Origin: Undaria pinnatifida
Taxonomy: Eukaryota > Sar > Phaeophyceae > Laminariales > Alariaceae
DNA: 64,000 nt
Reading direction: 5' to 3'
Assembly (NCBI GenBank): GCA_012845835.1
Contig: JABAKD010000006.1
Location: 8,836,205 to 8,900,204 of the forward strand
Numbering within the stretch: the first letter of the stretch is position 1; every line of letters begins with the position of its first letter. The position numbers were made by a program, and so were the translations under genes. This document shows, in pieces, positions 56,601-63,142 of this stretch. The notes below the pieces were generated by a model. That model did not search any database, had not been told where the DNA came from, and saw nothing but the letters and a program-made list of their open reading frames with translations.

Positions 56601-59600
56601 AAAAAACGCGCCTTACCTACAAGGTATTTGGTGCAGGTAAGGGGAATACTTTATCCCCTTGGTCTTCTTCGCGATGAGCTTGTTGGAGTCATACACCTGG
56701 CGCTTCTCGGAGAGCTCGTCGACCCTGTCCAACCCGCGCCGAGCACAACGAAGCAAACAAACACACGAACACAATGTTTAAGTTGGGGTTGCTATCAATA
56801 GCACTCTTGGGCAACAAAAACGTTTTCGAAAACTGCCCCAGTATCGCTGAAATCACGTTCTCGTTTTTACGTCTATATATTTCATACAAATGATTCTAAC
56901 AACGTCAGCCGTGAGTTCGACAAAAGTTACGGTCGATACTCATCATTTGCAAGCTGTGGAAGTAATATATCGTTCGTACCTTTGCAGTAATTTTCATGAG
57001 TTAAAACCTAATGTGCATTGACGTTGTGTTGGAATATTTCTCATATATTTGTTGCATATCTAAGCCATGGGATTGCATATCGGGTAAGCGTAAGTGCTGC
57101 TCAAGATTAGTTTTGGGGGGGATACAGGGAGGTCGCGAAATGAGGGCACTCGTAATGTTTAGATCGCCGAACGCGCCTACCAAGCACTCGCACACAACAA
57201 AATGAGCAAAAAAGAGAAGCAGCGCAAGCAAACAACGCGAACAAACAAAACACAAAGAAAGCAAGCAAACAAAACGAAAACCAGCAAACCAAAACAAGCA
57301 AGAAACAAAACAAACAAGGGATCAAGCCAAATGAAAACAAACACATAAAACTCCCCGCCAACAAACATAAAACAAAATTAAAAAATATGAAACAAACAAA
57401 AAGGTGCATAAAAACTCGGTAACCACTACGCCGCACAATTCGCAACGTCATATACCCATATATTTCCCAACCTGTAAAAACCCTGCAGATCACAATCTGC
57501 CAGTCAAGACGACGCAGCATTGGAACTCGACCAATGAAAGCGACCCGAAATCACAATTCCACCAATCACAATGCGACATACCTCGGTGTGCAGAGGCTGA
57601 CGCCGTACATGTCCTTCGTTAAATCAAAGAGTTCTACGTCGACAAAAAACCCTGACGATCCCGCCAATAAAACCGAACCGACGACACCACCGGGCGAAAC
57701 AAAATGACCAGCATCACAAATCGACCAAGTAAAACTACCCAAGATCACAACTCGATCAATTAGAACGGCGCACCTCGGAGTGTAGAGGCTGACACCGTAC
57801 ATGTCCCTCATGAAGTTGGACTCTTCTCCGTACTGGTACGTGAGAGTGGCCCACTTCGCCCAGGCGTAGAAATGGGGGGAGATCTCCACATCATCTTCTA
57901 AAAGGAACGCGTGGTGATGCCTATCGGACAAGAGGGAAAGGGTAATCGATACGGTCGTGGGTAGGCCGCACAAGGAAGGAAGGGAGGAACTCGTCGTTGT
58001 CTCTCTAAGGAGGCGATTCATCATGTGACCGATTTGTGTAAAACGAAAACAATTTGCGAAAAAACGACCAAATGAACAGCAATAAAACACGCGCCTAATA
58101 GAAATCCATCAACGGTAACCGCACCACCAACACTGACACCAGCAGCACTCCCATCACCATGCCCTTCACCACCACAACCACCACCAACATCCCTCCCTCC
58201 CACCTACCCCCCACCCACCTACCTGTCAGAAGGGAAAAACGACTCCGTAACGGCCCGAATCAGCCCCCCCTTCAGCACCCGGAAGTGCGTCTGAACGTGT
58301 CCCCTATCCCCCCATGCAGAGGAAAACGCCTCCGCAACTTCGAGGGTTTCATCATCGGCCGAACTTTCCACATAAAAATCCACGGCGACCTGCCACACCC
58401 ATCAAGAAAGGCAGTGTTATAGACACGGGATACTCATACGCTTAATTCAAGACGATAAGAAATGCACAATGGTTGTGTTCTGCGCTCTCAGGGCTCCACC
58501 GTAACGGTTTACGGATACATCTCCATGCACTGGATTCAAGACGATAAAACCTGCACAACGGTTGAGTTCTCCGGTCTCAGAGCTCCACCGTAACGGTTTA
58601 CAGACATTTCAGGTGAATTAAAATAATCTTACAATGAGGCCGAGATGATACGAAATACAACGGTTGTGTTCTGCCCTCTGACGGCTCCATCGTTATTGTA
58701 TTTCAAGTATTCTAGCTACATTACAATACAATACAAATCTCGGATAGGCCAAATCCTAATTTCCTGATCTAGATATTCTTGGATAGATAGATAGATCCCT
58801 GATCTACATGATCTGCGGGATCTAGACCGTATTCACCGAAAGGCATTCGTGTTATCTCTCAATAGCTCTCGTGTATACACGTTAGCCTGGGTGGGATCTA
58901 TATCTGGTCTAGATGAACTGTATGATCTACATTCAATGCGCCTACGTTTGCCTGAGTGGGATGTATAGGGTCTAGATGAACCGTACGGTCTAGACGATCT
59001 GCGCGATCTAGATCATATTTACCTTTTCCCCTCCCCCCTCCCCCATCCCCGCAGCGCTGGGATTTGTGCCGCGACAACAGCAGCCCCTGCAAAGACCCGG
59101 CATATCGTTCGTGATGACGGAAACAGACATGACCAACAATGTCGACAACACCACCACCAAACCACCGCCACCAACCCCTCCCAACGCCGTCGAAACGAGT
59201 ACTCTCCGCCCGACCCCCGTCTCCTACCCCACCGCCCCTACGTCATCCCCGACGAGCTCGGAACTTTAAGAAACAATAGCAGTCTCTGCAAAGATCCTGG
59301 CCTTTCGTCCGTGCTGACAGAAGCAGAGAGCATCAAGAACGTTAACAAAAATACGCACCAGGCAACCCACACCACACCACCACGTCCCCCCAAAAACGCA
59401 ATGAGCCCCCAAAGATGTTGGAGGTGTCTCTATTAGGAGTGGGAACGGGGGCGCGTCTCGAAAAGGATGCGTGGTCAGTGGCCAAATGACTAAGGCAAGC
59501 AACAAGTGAATACGCCCCCCCAAGATATAATTTTGAGCTTAGCACTCTTGAGACCACATAGCACACCCTGCAAGGACCCTGACCCATCACCAACAACAAC

Positions 59601-59877
59601 GCCGACAGAAACGCCACCACCACCACCCTCCGCCGCCCCCGTCCCCCCAACCCCGCCCCCCGCGCCTCTCCGCTACCACCCTTACCTCATCTCCGAAGAG
59701 CTTGGAACTCTTGAGCGACGACAACAGCCTCTGCAAAGACCCCGGCCTATCGTTCGTGATGACTGATACAGAGAACCTCGGTCTTGACCAGCTCGCGAGC
59801 GCCACCGGTGCGAGCTTAGCTAGCCACAGAGCGTGAGCAGCATCGTCAGCGGGCATCCGTATAAAAGAGGTAGGTGC
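44266..59877 (-). CDS. Glycosyltransferase-like protein, seven-exon gene (5' end unresolved)
   Basis: Seven exons (59686-59877, 58223-58389, 57774-57920, 56617-56724, 47086-47196, 45321-45432, 44266-44550) join in phase with GT..AG introns. They give 315 codons to a possible donor at 44443, or 373 to the stop at 44266. In order: FSVSVITNDRPGSLQRL and KLFGDE (nucleotide-sugar-binding start of a GT-A fold), VAVDFYVESS, LIRAVTESFFPSD, HAFLLEDDVEISP (acidic EDDVE, DXD-like, metal binding expected), MYGVSLYTPR, QVYDSNKL, YLHQIPCSWGAVFFPETW, SWKRFYIEM, MLYPN, NQTSLATNWLEVGEHI. From memory this matches a plant/algal family exemplified by Arabidopsis At5g12260, annotated only as a putative glycosyltransferase. 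Acceptor and linkage are unknown. Golgi location is a family inference, since the N-terminus is not seen. Introns are full of repeats and decayed exon copies. Confidence 0.85.
44642..44674 (+). repeat. Poly(C) tract
   Basis: About 32 consecutive C residues in the intron just upstream of exon 8, on the opposite orientation to the G tracts at 45.5-46.7 kb. Confidence 0.95.
44861..45074. mobile_element. GGGCTTTTCACGGGT inverted-repeat MITE
   Basis: The left end AGGGCTTTTCCCGGGTTATG and the right end CTGACCCGTGAAAAGCCCT are inverted repeats. The interior is built of GGGTCGGGT words in both orientations, so much of the 214 bp can fold on itself. It lies in intron 7. Confidence 0.75.
45321..45432 (-). 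CDS. Glycosyltransferase exon 7
   Basis: The acceptor is TTTTTTAG|TTGGAG and the donor GGAG|GTACGT. It begins at phase 2, and with exon 6 it yields RTN-H-WSTSWKRFYIEM. It also carries YYMLYPNYFNQTSLATNWLE, conserved in the plant family. Confidence 0.85.
45488..45640 (+). mobile_element. Poly(C/G)-headed dispersed repeat, copy M1
   Basis: G tract, CGTACTCATTTGTTGCTTG, AATTTGACCATTGACCACG, GACGGAGCACCGTTCCCAC and AGTAGAGACACC. It recurs inverted at 59395-59520 and direct at 61590-61740. On the minus strand the three copies share a frame (VGTVLR...ERDAWSM, then NEYA and poly-Pro). Confidence 0.65.
45690..45885 (-). pseudogene. Two decayed copies of the start of exon 7
   Basis: 45690-45738 reads TTGGAGCACGTCGTGGGAAC, then GGTTCTACATCGGAACACG. 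45815-45862 reads TTGGAGCGCGTCGTGGGAAA, then GGTTCTACATCGAGATG and poly(C). They match the first ~45 bp of exon 7 (TTGGAGCACGTCCTGGAAGC), the second running directly into a C-rich tract on the sense strand. Neither continues the exon's conserved MLYPN part. Confidence 0.75.
46565..46635. mobile_element. TTAA-type MITE, left end eroded
   Basis: CTAACTCCAAGCAACTTGTC, AAAACAGGTTTCCAG and ACAAGGCGTTAA match the 43416-43503 element. The left TTAACCCC is reduced to GGCCCC. Confidence 0.65.
46724..47040 (+). mobile_element. Poly(C/G)-headed dispersed repeat, copies L3 and L3b
   Basis: G17 then TACTCATTTCATGCATAACC, TGACCATAG, GACGGAGCACGTCGGGTTTT, CAGACATCGCGTGCATC and GTGAGCTGCA. A second, shortened copy (TACACTCATTTCATACATAC, then CGTCGGGTTTTTACC) starts at about 46992 after another G-rich stretch. 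Confidence 0.7.
47086..47196 (-). CDS. Glycosyltransferase exon 6
   Basis: The acceptor GCTTTCAG|CTGG and donor ACCA|GTAAGT are strong. It codes SWGAVFFPETWMEYRLYLAA and NIQGSRTN. The first codon is split with exon 5 (TGT AG|C) to give the conserved PCSWG motif. Confidence 0.9.
47197..49000. other. Intron 5, proximal part: T-rich stretch and repeats
   Basis: 47740-47960 is strongly T-rich (TTTTGTTTT words). 48010-48187 is the second copy of the repeat at 21614. 48510-48860 is C-rich with a poly(C) tract at 48728-48747. The plus-strand frames here follow composition, not genes. Confidence 0.6.
48010..48187 (-). repeat. Near-identical dispersed repeat, copy B
   Basis: This is the same block as 21614-21792 (GTACCCAGTACTAGGGCATG to GTGAAGAACACACAC) and ends in a longer (AC)n run. 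Confidence 0.85.
48885..49155. mobile_element. Right-half copy of the 1925-2690 element
   Basis: GGATACACTTGATAAACTG, TCCACAGCTGTGAGATTTTG, GCGCACAGACTGACTAACAT, AATACGCGCGATCGGAGTAT and the terminus TTCGATCTCACAGCT match 2410-2670 with few differences. Confidence 0.8.
49940..50400 (+). pseudogene. Transposase-like remnant, possibly piggyBac type, antisense in intron 5
   Basis: The first frame (49940 to about 50104) reads HREGVLDNISRAYHLIDNMV then VGFTVHTMVGCVSLGHEKGG, and ends at a donor GGCG|GTAAGG. A candidate acceptor (GAAATACAG at about 50187) joins in phase to RYRHHRGKIGWKCRTMCYHC and CPHGGKRQAKKKKGG, a Cys/His-rich basic tail up to a TAG near 50397. Cys-rich C-termini are typical of piggyBac-type transposases, and TTAA-type MITEs are nearby, but the catalytic domain is not visible. 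A poly(A) tract (49929-49946) lies just before the first frame. The assignment is an inference. Confidence 0.35.
50400..51050. other. Intron 5: A-rich sequence
   Basis: AAAACGAGAAAAA-type words dominate 50500-50600. No gene or repeat family was recognised. Confidence 0.4.
51055..51185. mobile_element. Right-end fragment of the 1925-2690 element
   Basis: CAATACGCGCGATCGGAATA, TTGCAAAATATGAGTTGTGA and TAGATCTCACAGCTGGAG correspond to 2590-2670. Confidence 0.75.
51736..51826. mobile_element. TTAA-flanked MITE, intact (inverted relative to 43416)
   Basis: TTAA-CCCCTTTACAACTGG to GGCTCTAAAGGGG-TTAA, 91 bp. The 12-bp ends TTAACCCCTTTA/TAAAGGGGTTAA are a perfect inverted pair. It lies in intron 5. 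Confidence 0.85.
51830..52885. other. Intron 5: unassigned
   Basis: A G tract lies at 52052-52066, and ACGCGTGCTACCATAGAGAT at about 52147 is a lone end of the GCGTGCTACGATAGAGGT family. The 111-codon frame at 52096-52431 has no recognisable motif. Confidence 0.4.
52888..53259 (-). mobile_element. Complete TRIM with perfect 4-bp target duplication
   Basis: On the minus strand the 5' LTR (53174-53259) begins TGTTATAAGGCTTAG and ends CTTAACA, and the 3' LTR (52888-52970) ends CTAATTCCTTGACA. After the 5' LTR and AA comes the PBS-like TGGCGTCGTCGACAGACC. Before the 3' LTR is the purine tract AAGGGGGGGAGAG. TAAG is repeated on both sides (52884-52887, 53260-53263). The interior includes GTGGGTTCGATCCCCAC, a perfectly paired tRNA T-arm, followed by ATCCACCA. 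At 372 bp it has no coding capacity. It is inserted in intron 5. Confidence 0.9.
53496..53663 (-). CDS. Exon-like segment, duplicate 1, unknown protein
   Basis: This is the downstream copy of 54426-54593, with the same TTTGCAG|AATCCC acceptor and ATCGAG|GTACGT donor, phase 0 at both ends. The protein reads NPCEAAAEGRQVGEDIN, GDIKVGDLLKK and HLLDIHPAFHSHG. Only one residue differs visibly from the other copy (GDI against GDS). Confidence 0.5.
54426..54593 (-). CDS. Exon-like segment, duplicate 2, unknown protein
   Basis: A 56-codon frame is bounded by a good acceptor and donor. It contains two Cys (NPCEAA and TKCTGD) and a hydrophilic helix-like middle (KVGDLLKKAGDHLLD). I do not recognise it. 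It lies on the same strand inside intron 5 of the glycosyltransferase. Exons 5 and 6 of that gene already join perfectly, so this is a nested gene, an alternative cassette or a relic. Confidence 0.5.
54700..54833 (-). CDS. Possible small exon upstream of duplicate 2
   Basis: After a TTACCAG acceptor the frame reads ATVNPVRSCPSGGFIGVSNV. A GTACCA donor would let it join in phase 0 to NPCEAA of the next exon, and its entry phase fits the Cys-rich exon at 55637. The same sequence exists in the other repeat unit at 53770-53903. This is speculative. Confidence 0.25.
55637..56093 (-). CDS. Cys-rich zinc-finger-like coding segment, unknown protein
   Basis: The minus frame is open from 56093 to a strong donor (GAAAC|GTGAGT at 55637). 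It reads a Gly/Ser-rich linker, then CPSKGCDGFLI, QYAVCDTCRSDEPSTCQAFH, NPRVCDWCDADTC and GAESLTK. The C-x4-C and repeated C-x2-C pairs suggest metal binding, with no family I can name. The true start and upstream exon are not seen, and there is no ATG near the frame start. With the duplicated 168-bp exons it may form a gene nested in intron 5, in the same orientation as the host gene. Confidence 0.5.
56405..56605 (+). mobile_element. GCGTGCTACGATAGAGGT family, decayed copy
   Basis: AATGACGGGGCTCCTTGACC, TTAGGCCATTTTTAT, CACCTAGCCCATGAG and TTTGGGTGAGGTATACC follow the family interior. The ends are lost. It lies just downstream of exon 5 in intron 5. Confidence 0.55.
56617..56724 (-). CDS. 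Glycosyltransferase exon 5
   Basis: The acceptor is TTGGACAG|GGTC and the donor TTGTAG|GTAAGG. It codes VDELSEKRQVYDSNKLIAKK and GIKYSPYLHQIPC. It is easy to miss because the exon is short and its frame closes outside the splice sites, but both phases match their neighbours exactly. Confidence 0.85.
57570..57645 (-). pseudogene. Partial copy of exon 4 3' end
   Basis: It reads KDMYGVSLCTPR, then a donor CCGAG|GTATGT, about 200 bp downstream of the matching RDMYGVSLYTPR in exon 4. Upstream it has a T-rich tract and TCGACGTAG, so it looks spliceable. Splicing it after exon 4 would open a stop, so it is a decayed copy or an alternative 3' half. Confidence 0.6.
57774..57920 (-). CDS. Glycosyltransferase exon 4 (DXD-like motif)
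   Basis: The acceptor is CCGATAG|GCAT and the donor CCGAG|GTGCGC, a weak donor. It codes HHHAFLLEDDVEISPHFYAW, WATLTYQYG and MYGVSLYTPR. The EDDVE stretch is the expected metal/nucleotide-sugar site of a GT-A glycosyltransferase. Confidence 0.9.
58223..58389 (-). CDS. Glycosyltransferase exon 3
   Basis: The acceptor is TGTGGCAG|GTCGCC and the donor TGACAG|GTAGGT. It codes VAVDFYVESSADDETLEVAE and LKGGLIRAVTESFFPSD. It contains no internal ATG, so a start-to-stop ORF search does not show it; it was found by following phase from exon 2. Confidence 0.85.
58440..58700 (-). repeat. Three-unit tandem repeat in intron 2
   Basis: GGTTGTGTTCTGCGCTCTCA and GGCTCCACCGTAACGGTTTA recur three times (about 58472, 58560 and 58655) with a period of about 90 bp. 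Confidence 0.75.
58870..59015 (-). repeat. TCTAGATGAACTG repeat in intron 2
   Basis: GGTCTAGATGAACTGTATGA and GGTCTAGATGAACCGTACGG, with CTACGTTTGCCTGAGTGGGA and TTAGCCTGGGTGGGA, form two to three diverged units. Confidence 0.6.
59050..59600 (-). pseudogene. Three decayed copies of exon 2 3' half
   Basis: CAGCCCCTGCAAAGACCCGG (59082), CAGTCTCTGCAAAGATCCTG (59280) and ACACCCTGCAAGGACCCTGA (59563) match CAGCCTCTGCAAAGACCCCG of exon 2 (59728). Flanks such as CGTTCGTGATGACGGAAACA also match. Each copy has frameshifts or stops and is bordered by CCACC/poly(C)-rich sequence. They lie downstream of exon 2 within intron 2. Confidence 0.7.
59395..59520 (-). mobile_element. Poly(C/G)-headed dispersed repeat, copy M2 (inverted)
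   Basis: TTGGAGGTGTCTCTATTAGG, GGATGCGTGGTCAGTGGCCA, AGTGAATACG then C7. This is the reverse complement of the 45488 copy, and its C tract lies on the side expected if the homopolymer belongs to the element. Confidence 0.7.
59686..59877 (-). CDS. Glycosyltransferase exon 2 (first exon confirmed)
   Basis: The acceptor is ACGCTGCAG|GCACC and the donor GATGAG|GTAAGG. It codes MPADDAAHALWLAKLAP and FSVSVITNDRPGSLQRL, ending KLFGDE at phase 0. The ITNDRPGSLQRLL stretch is the N-terminal beta-strand/loop that opens GT-A folds. The upstream exon, with any signal anchor, is not settled. Confidence 0.8.
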
Positions 59878-59912
59878 CTGCAGCGTCAAAACATAAGGAG
59901 GATAGGAAAGGG

Positions 59913-60130
59913 AAGGGGGGGGGGGGGGGGGGGGGGGGGTAAGGAGGCGGGAGGGCAGGGGGGATGGGGGTTAGGAGTCGGGAATGTAGAGGGGGAAAGG
60001 GGTAAAGGAAGTTAGAGGGTAGGGGGGCGGGAGAGAGGCGGAGGGAGGACGGGGGAGATGAGGTTGGGGTGGTTGTCGTGGTGCAAGCCAAAGGCTGGGG
60101 GGCGGGGGGGGGGGGGGGGGGGGGGGGGGT
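59913..60130 (+). repeat. Poly(G)-rich block
   Basis: G tracts at about 59916-59939 and 60103-60129 separated by GGAGG-type sequence. Frames here are Gly or Pro homopolymers. Confidence 0.9.
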
Positions 60131-60445
60131 GAAGCTCAGCCAGCTAAACGGTGTGATCGGCATCATCAGCGAGCACTCGCATAAAAAAGGTAGGTACCTT
60201 CATAAAAAAGGTCAGCACCGGGTGGGGGAAGGAGGGGCGGAAGGGCGCGGGTTGGGATATTATCGGTGTTTTTTTGCGGCGCTAGTGCAAGCTTTGCCAG
60301 CCAAAAAAAAAACATCAATAATATCCCAACTCGCGCCCTTCCGTCCCTCCTTCCCCCACCCCGTGCTGACCTTTTTCATAAAGGTACCTAGCGAGTGCTT
60401 GCTGACGATGCTGCTCACACCGTTTAGCTGGCTGAGCTCGCCACC
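60129..60445. repeat. Large inverted repeat carrying exon 2 5'-end copies
   Basis: 60129-60273 and 60309-60445 are imperfect reverse complements around a loop of about 35 bp. Each arm contains CGGTGTGATCGGCATCATCA-type or its complement sequence. On the sense strand it reads like exon 2 (ADDADHTV, then LAEL with a stop between). The left arm abuts a G tract and the right arm runs into a C-rich stretch. Confidence 0.85.
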
Positions 60446-60579
60446 CCAACCCCCCCTCCGCCCCCCGCCCCCCAGCCTCAGCCAAAAGACATGAGTGACC
60501 TTATTCCCAGGTTGTCCGGAAAAACGACGGCGGGGCCTACAAGCCATAACGTGGGGGGGGGGGAGGCTGAAACCACCAC

Positions 60580-60870
60580 GATCCATGCCTGTAGGTCTTT
60601 AGACCATAGAGGGGGGGTTCATCCTTTTAGATATGTCTGCAGTTCTACAAGGGCTGGGGGGGGGGGGGAGGGGGGGTGTTTGTGCATGGCCGTAGTCGTA
60701 TGACCATAGACCCTCGCATCCCTACTATGCCGGGACGGAGCACGTCGGGTTTTCACCAACCAGGCAGACATCGCTTGCACCAAGCGCGAAGCGCCGTGGG
60801 GTGTTAGGCGAGTCGCATGAAGGGTGAATTGCATTCTTCCAAGAACCGCTCGTAAAACGGACGTCGGCAA
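60580..60870 (+). mobile_element. Poly(C/G)-headed dispersed repeat, copy L4 with fragment
   Basis: A short start fragment (CCATGCCTGTAGGTCTTTAG, 60583-60610) precedes a G-rich tract. Then come CATGGCCGTAGTCGTATGAC, CCCTCGCATCC, GACGGAGCACGTCGGGTTTT, CAGACATCGCTTGCACC and GTTAGGCGAGTCGCATGAAG. Confidence 0.7.
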
Positions 60871-60899
60871 GGGGTGTGGGGGGGGGGGGGTGGGGGGGG

Positions 60900-60995
60900 G
60901 TTATTGATGGCACCGCCGTAAGCTTAGTCAGGCAAAGGACACGAGTCGCATAATCATTAACATCCCGAATAACGAGGTCGGTGACCGCGGCATCA
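60900..60995 (-). pseudogene. Further decayed copy of exon 2 5' part
   Basis: On the minus strand it reads DLVIRDVNDYATRVL, then CLTKLTAVP, parallel to IRMPADDAAHALWLAKLAPV of exon 2. It is followed on the sense strand by a C-rich tract. No splice donor follows. Confidence 0.5.
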
Positions 60996-61069
60996 AGCCA
61001 CAAGGAGGGGAGGCGTGGCCGTAATGGCAGTGGTGGTAGAAAGCACGCACGACGTGCCGATTTTCGGTT

Positions 61070-61245
61070 CACATGTGGTTCTTTGTAGGATGCAGCCCAC
61101 CCCGCATGCGACTCGCCGAACACCTCATGGCGCTTCGCGCTTGGTGCAAACGACGTCTGCTTAGTCGGTGAAATCCCGACGTGCTGTCCCAGCATTATAA
61201 AGATCGAGGGTCTACGGTCTGACACGCTACGGCCATACGTGACAA
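61070..61245 (-). mobile_element. Poly(C/G)-headed dispersed repeat, copy L5 (inverted)
   Basis: CATGCGACTCGCCGAACACC, GCGCTTGGTGCAAACGACGT, AATCCCGACGTGCTGTCCC and GAGGGTCTACGGTCTGACA are the reverse complement of copy L4. A C-rich stretch follows on the expected side. Confidence 0.7.
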
Positions 61246-61489
61246 CAGCTACATCCCTCCCCACACCCAACACACACCTGCGCCTCTGAGCACGCTCGCC
61301 GCGCAGCTCTCTGCCCTTCCGTGTCCCCTGTCGCCGCCCCCCATCCCCTCCCCCTCGCCTCCACTTTCTCCTGTGGAACTACTTGAGGTGCTCTGCTGAC
61401 GGCGATGACAGAAACGGGGGATATTCTGTTCAGCAGCTCAGCCCAGTGTGCTTCTTCGGTGGCTGGTGGTGGTAGCGATGGCGTTATTG

Positions 61490-61740
61490 TTGTTGAGGAG
61501 ACGGAGGGAGAGGAGGAGGGGGCGGGGAGGGGGGGGGGCGAAGAGGGGGGGGGACAAGGTGTGCGTGTGGGTTAATGGGGATGAGGACGGGGGGGTTGGC
61601 GTACTCATTCATTGTTTCCCGCCATAGTCGTTTGGCCATTGACCACGCATCTCTTTCGGAACGGAGCACCGTTCCTACTCCGACTCCTGATAGAGACGCG
61701 TCAAAACGTTTGGGCACTCATTGCGTTTCTTACATGTATA
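61490..61740 (+). mobile_element. Poly(C/G)-headed dispersed repeat, copy M3
   Basis: A G-rich lead is followed by GCGTACTCATTCATTGTTTC, TTTGGCCATTGACCACGCAT, GACGGAGCACCGTTCC and GATAGAGACGCG. The minus-strand frame again reads GVGTVLR, then ERDAWSMAK and NEYA. Confidence 0.65.
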
Positions 61741-62080
61741 CTGCCGAACGTACAAACAATGAGGAAGAAGGTGGGGGTCTCTCGAAATCTACCGTTCTGG
61801 GTACGTTTGGTTGACGCATTCTTGCCCGCTGACGGGCAGACGAGCCGTCAAGGAGCTTTCTACACTCAAACCAGTATAACAAGTCTGAAGAGGCCGTGAC
61901 GGGTCAAACTAGACAGTCAACAGACATGCTTGCCCGCAAGCACATCCACAAAAAATACAAAACTTGCAGACAGACACACACACAGGCACGCAGAGACAAG
62001 CGCTCACACAAACCGTCCAAATACACACATCGCACACGCACGCATACAATATCGCACCCGCCCCTCCCCTCCCCTCTCCG
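61740..62080. other. Unassigned; ACAC-rich
   Basis: CACACAGGCACGCAGAGACA-type words occupy 61970-62050. No coding evidence on either strand. Confidence 0.4.
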
Positions 62081-62099
62081 TCCCGCCCTCGAATCTCAC

Positions 62100-62400
62100 C
62101 GAAATCCTCGCCTTCTTGAAGGTCCACCCGCCCCCTGCCCACCCCGACCCTCCCGCCTCCAAGAGAAATCGCTCCGCACAAGAGGCCGTGGCCTCCCCCT
62201 CCACCCGCGCCGCTTCCAGTTGATCCGGTAACTGCTGCAGCAATCTCCCGCTCCAAATCAGGGGTTGGCGTCAATGCGGCCCCTGAAAGCACAAGGTAGG
62301 GGTCGTAAACGCCTCCGCTTTCTTGGAACGCCCGAAGTAAGGTCTTGTCGGTGACGATGACAACGGTTGACGTTGTGGTGAGAGGGAGGGGAGGAGGGGG
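62100..62400 (-). CDS. Possible upstream exon of the glycosyltransferase gene
   Basis: Two overlapping minus frames look protein-like. One reads VIVTDKTLLRAFQESGG, then YDPYLVLSG and PDLEREIAAAV. The other reads LEAARVEGEATASCAERF, then WTFKKARIS before a good donor (TTTCG|GTGAGA, at about 62106) at phase 0, which would fit exon 2. Neither has a convincing acceptor or ATG. It may be exon 1 or an exon of a neighbouring gene. Confidence 0.3.
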
Positions 62401-62635
62401 GGCGGAGTGGGGAGTGGTACGGGGGTGGGGTGAGGCGGGGAGGGGGGAGCGAGAGGGGGAGGGCACGGGAGGGGGGGGGGTGCCAGGAGAGGGAGAGGGG
62501 GGAGGGGGGTCGATATTACTTTTGGGGGGTTGTTGCCAGAAAGTTGGAACCTGTGTTGCTATGTACCAAGAATACGATTATGATGCCGAGTGAACATGGA
62601 AAAAAAACTGCCACAACGGGAGCAACACAATAGCT
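62400..62635. other. G-rich stretch
   Basis: GGGGAGGGGGG-type sequence from 62385 to 62515. Frames here are low complexity. Confidence 0.6.
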
Positions 62636-62639
62636 ACGC

Positions 62640-62678
62640 CAGCAACAACAAATGCCACGGCAACAACAACAACACCAA

Positions 62679-62728
<50 letters not shown>

Positions 62729-62769
62729 ACAACAGCACCAGCACCAACAACAACAGCAACAGCAACAGC

Positions 62770-62839
<70 letters not shown>

Positions 62840-62841
62840 CG

Positions 62842-62874
<33 letters not shown>

Positions 62875-62876
62875 CG

Positions 62877-62942
<66 letters not shown>

Positions 62943-62943
62943 C
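62640..62943 (+). repeat. CAA/CAG trinucleotide microsatellite
   Basis: About 100 CAA units with CAG, CAC and CGA interruptions. The long frames on both strands are homopolymers. Confidence 0.98.
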
Positions 62944-63142
62944 CGCCATACCGGCAGACAAAACTATCCGACAGCCCACCTTAAACATAATAAGGTCTTC
63001 CGTACACGTTACTGACAGTCAACCCACCTCCGACCCACCACCACCACCACCACCACCACCACCATCACCCCACCCCCCCCCCAATCCCCCAACCCCCCCC
63101 CTTCCATCTCCCAACATCATCACGATCACCCCCACCCCGATC

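Noticed and set aside
62516-63015. Frames up to 141 codons across the CAA array
   Set aside because: Homopolymer translations; no unique flanking domain.
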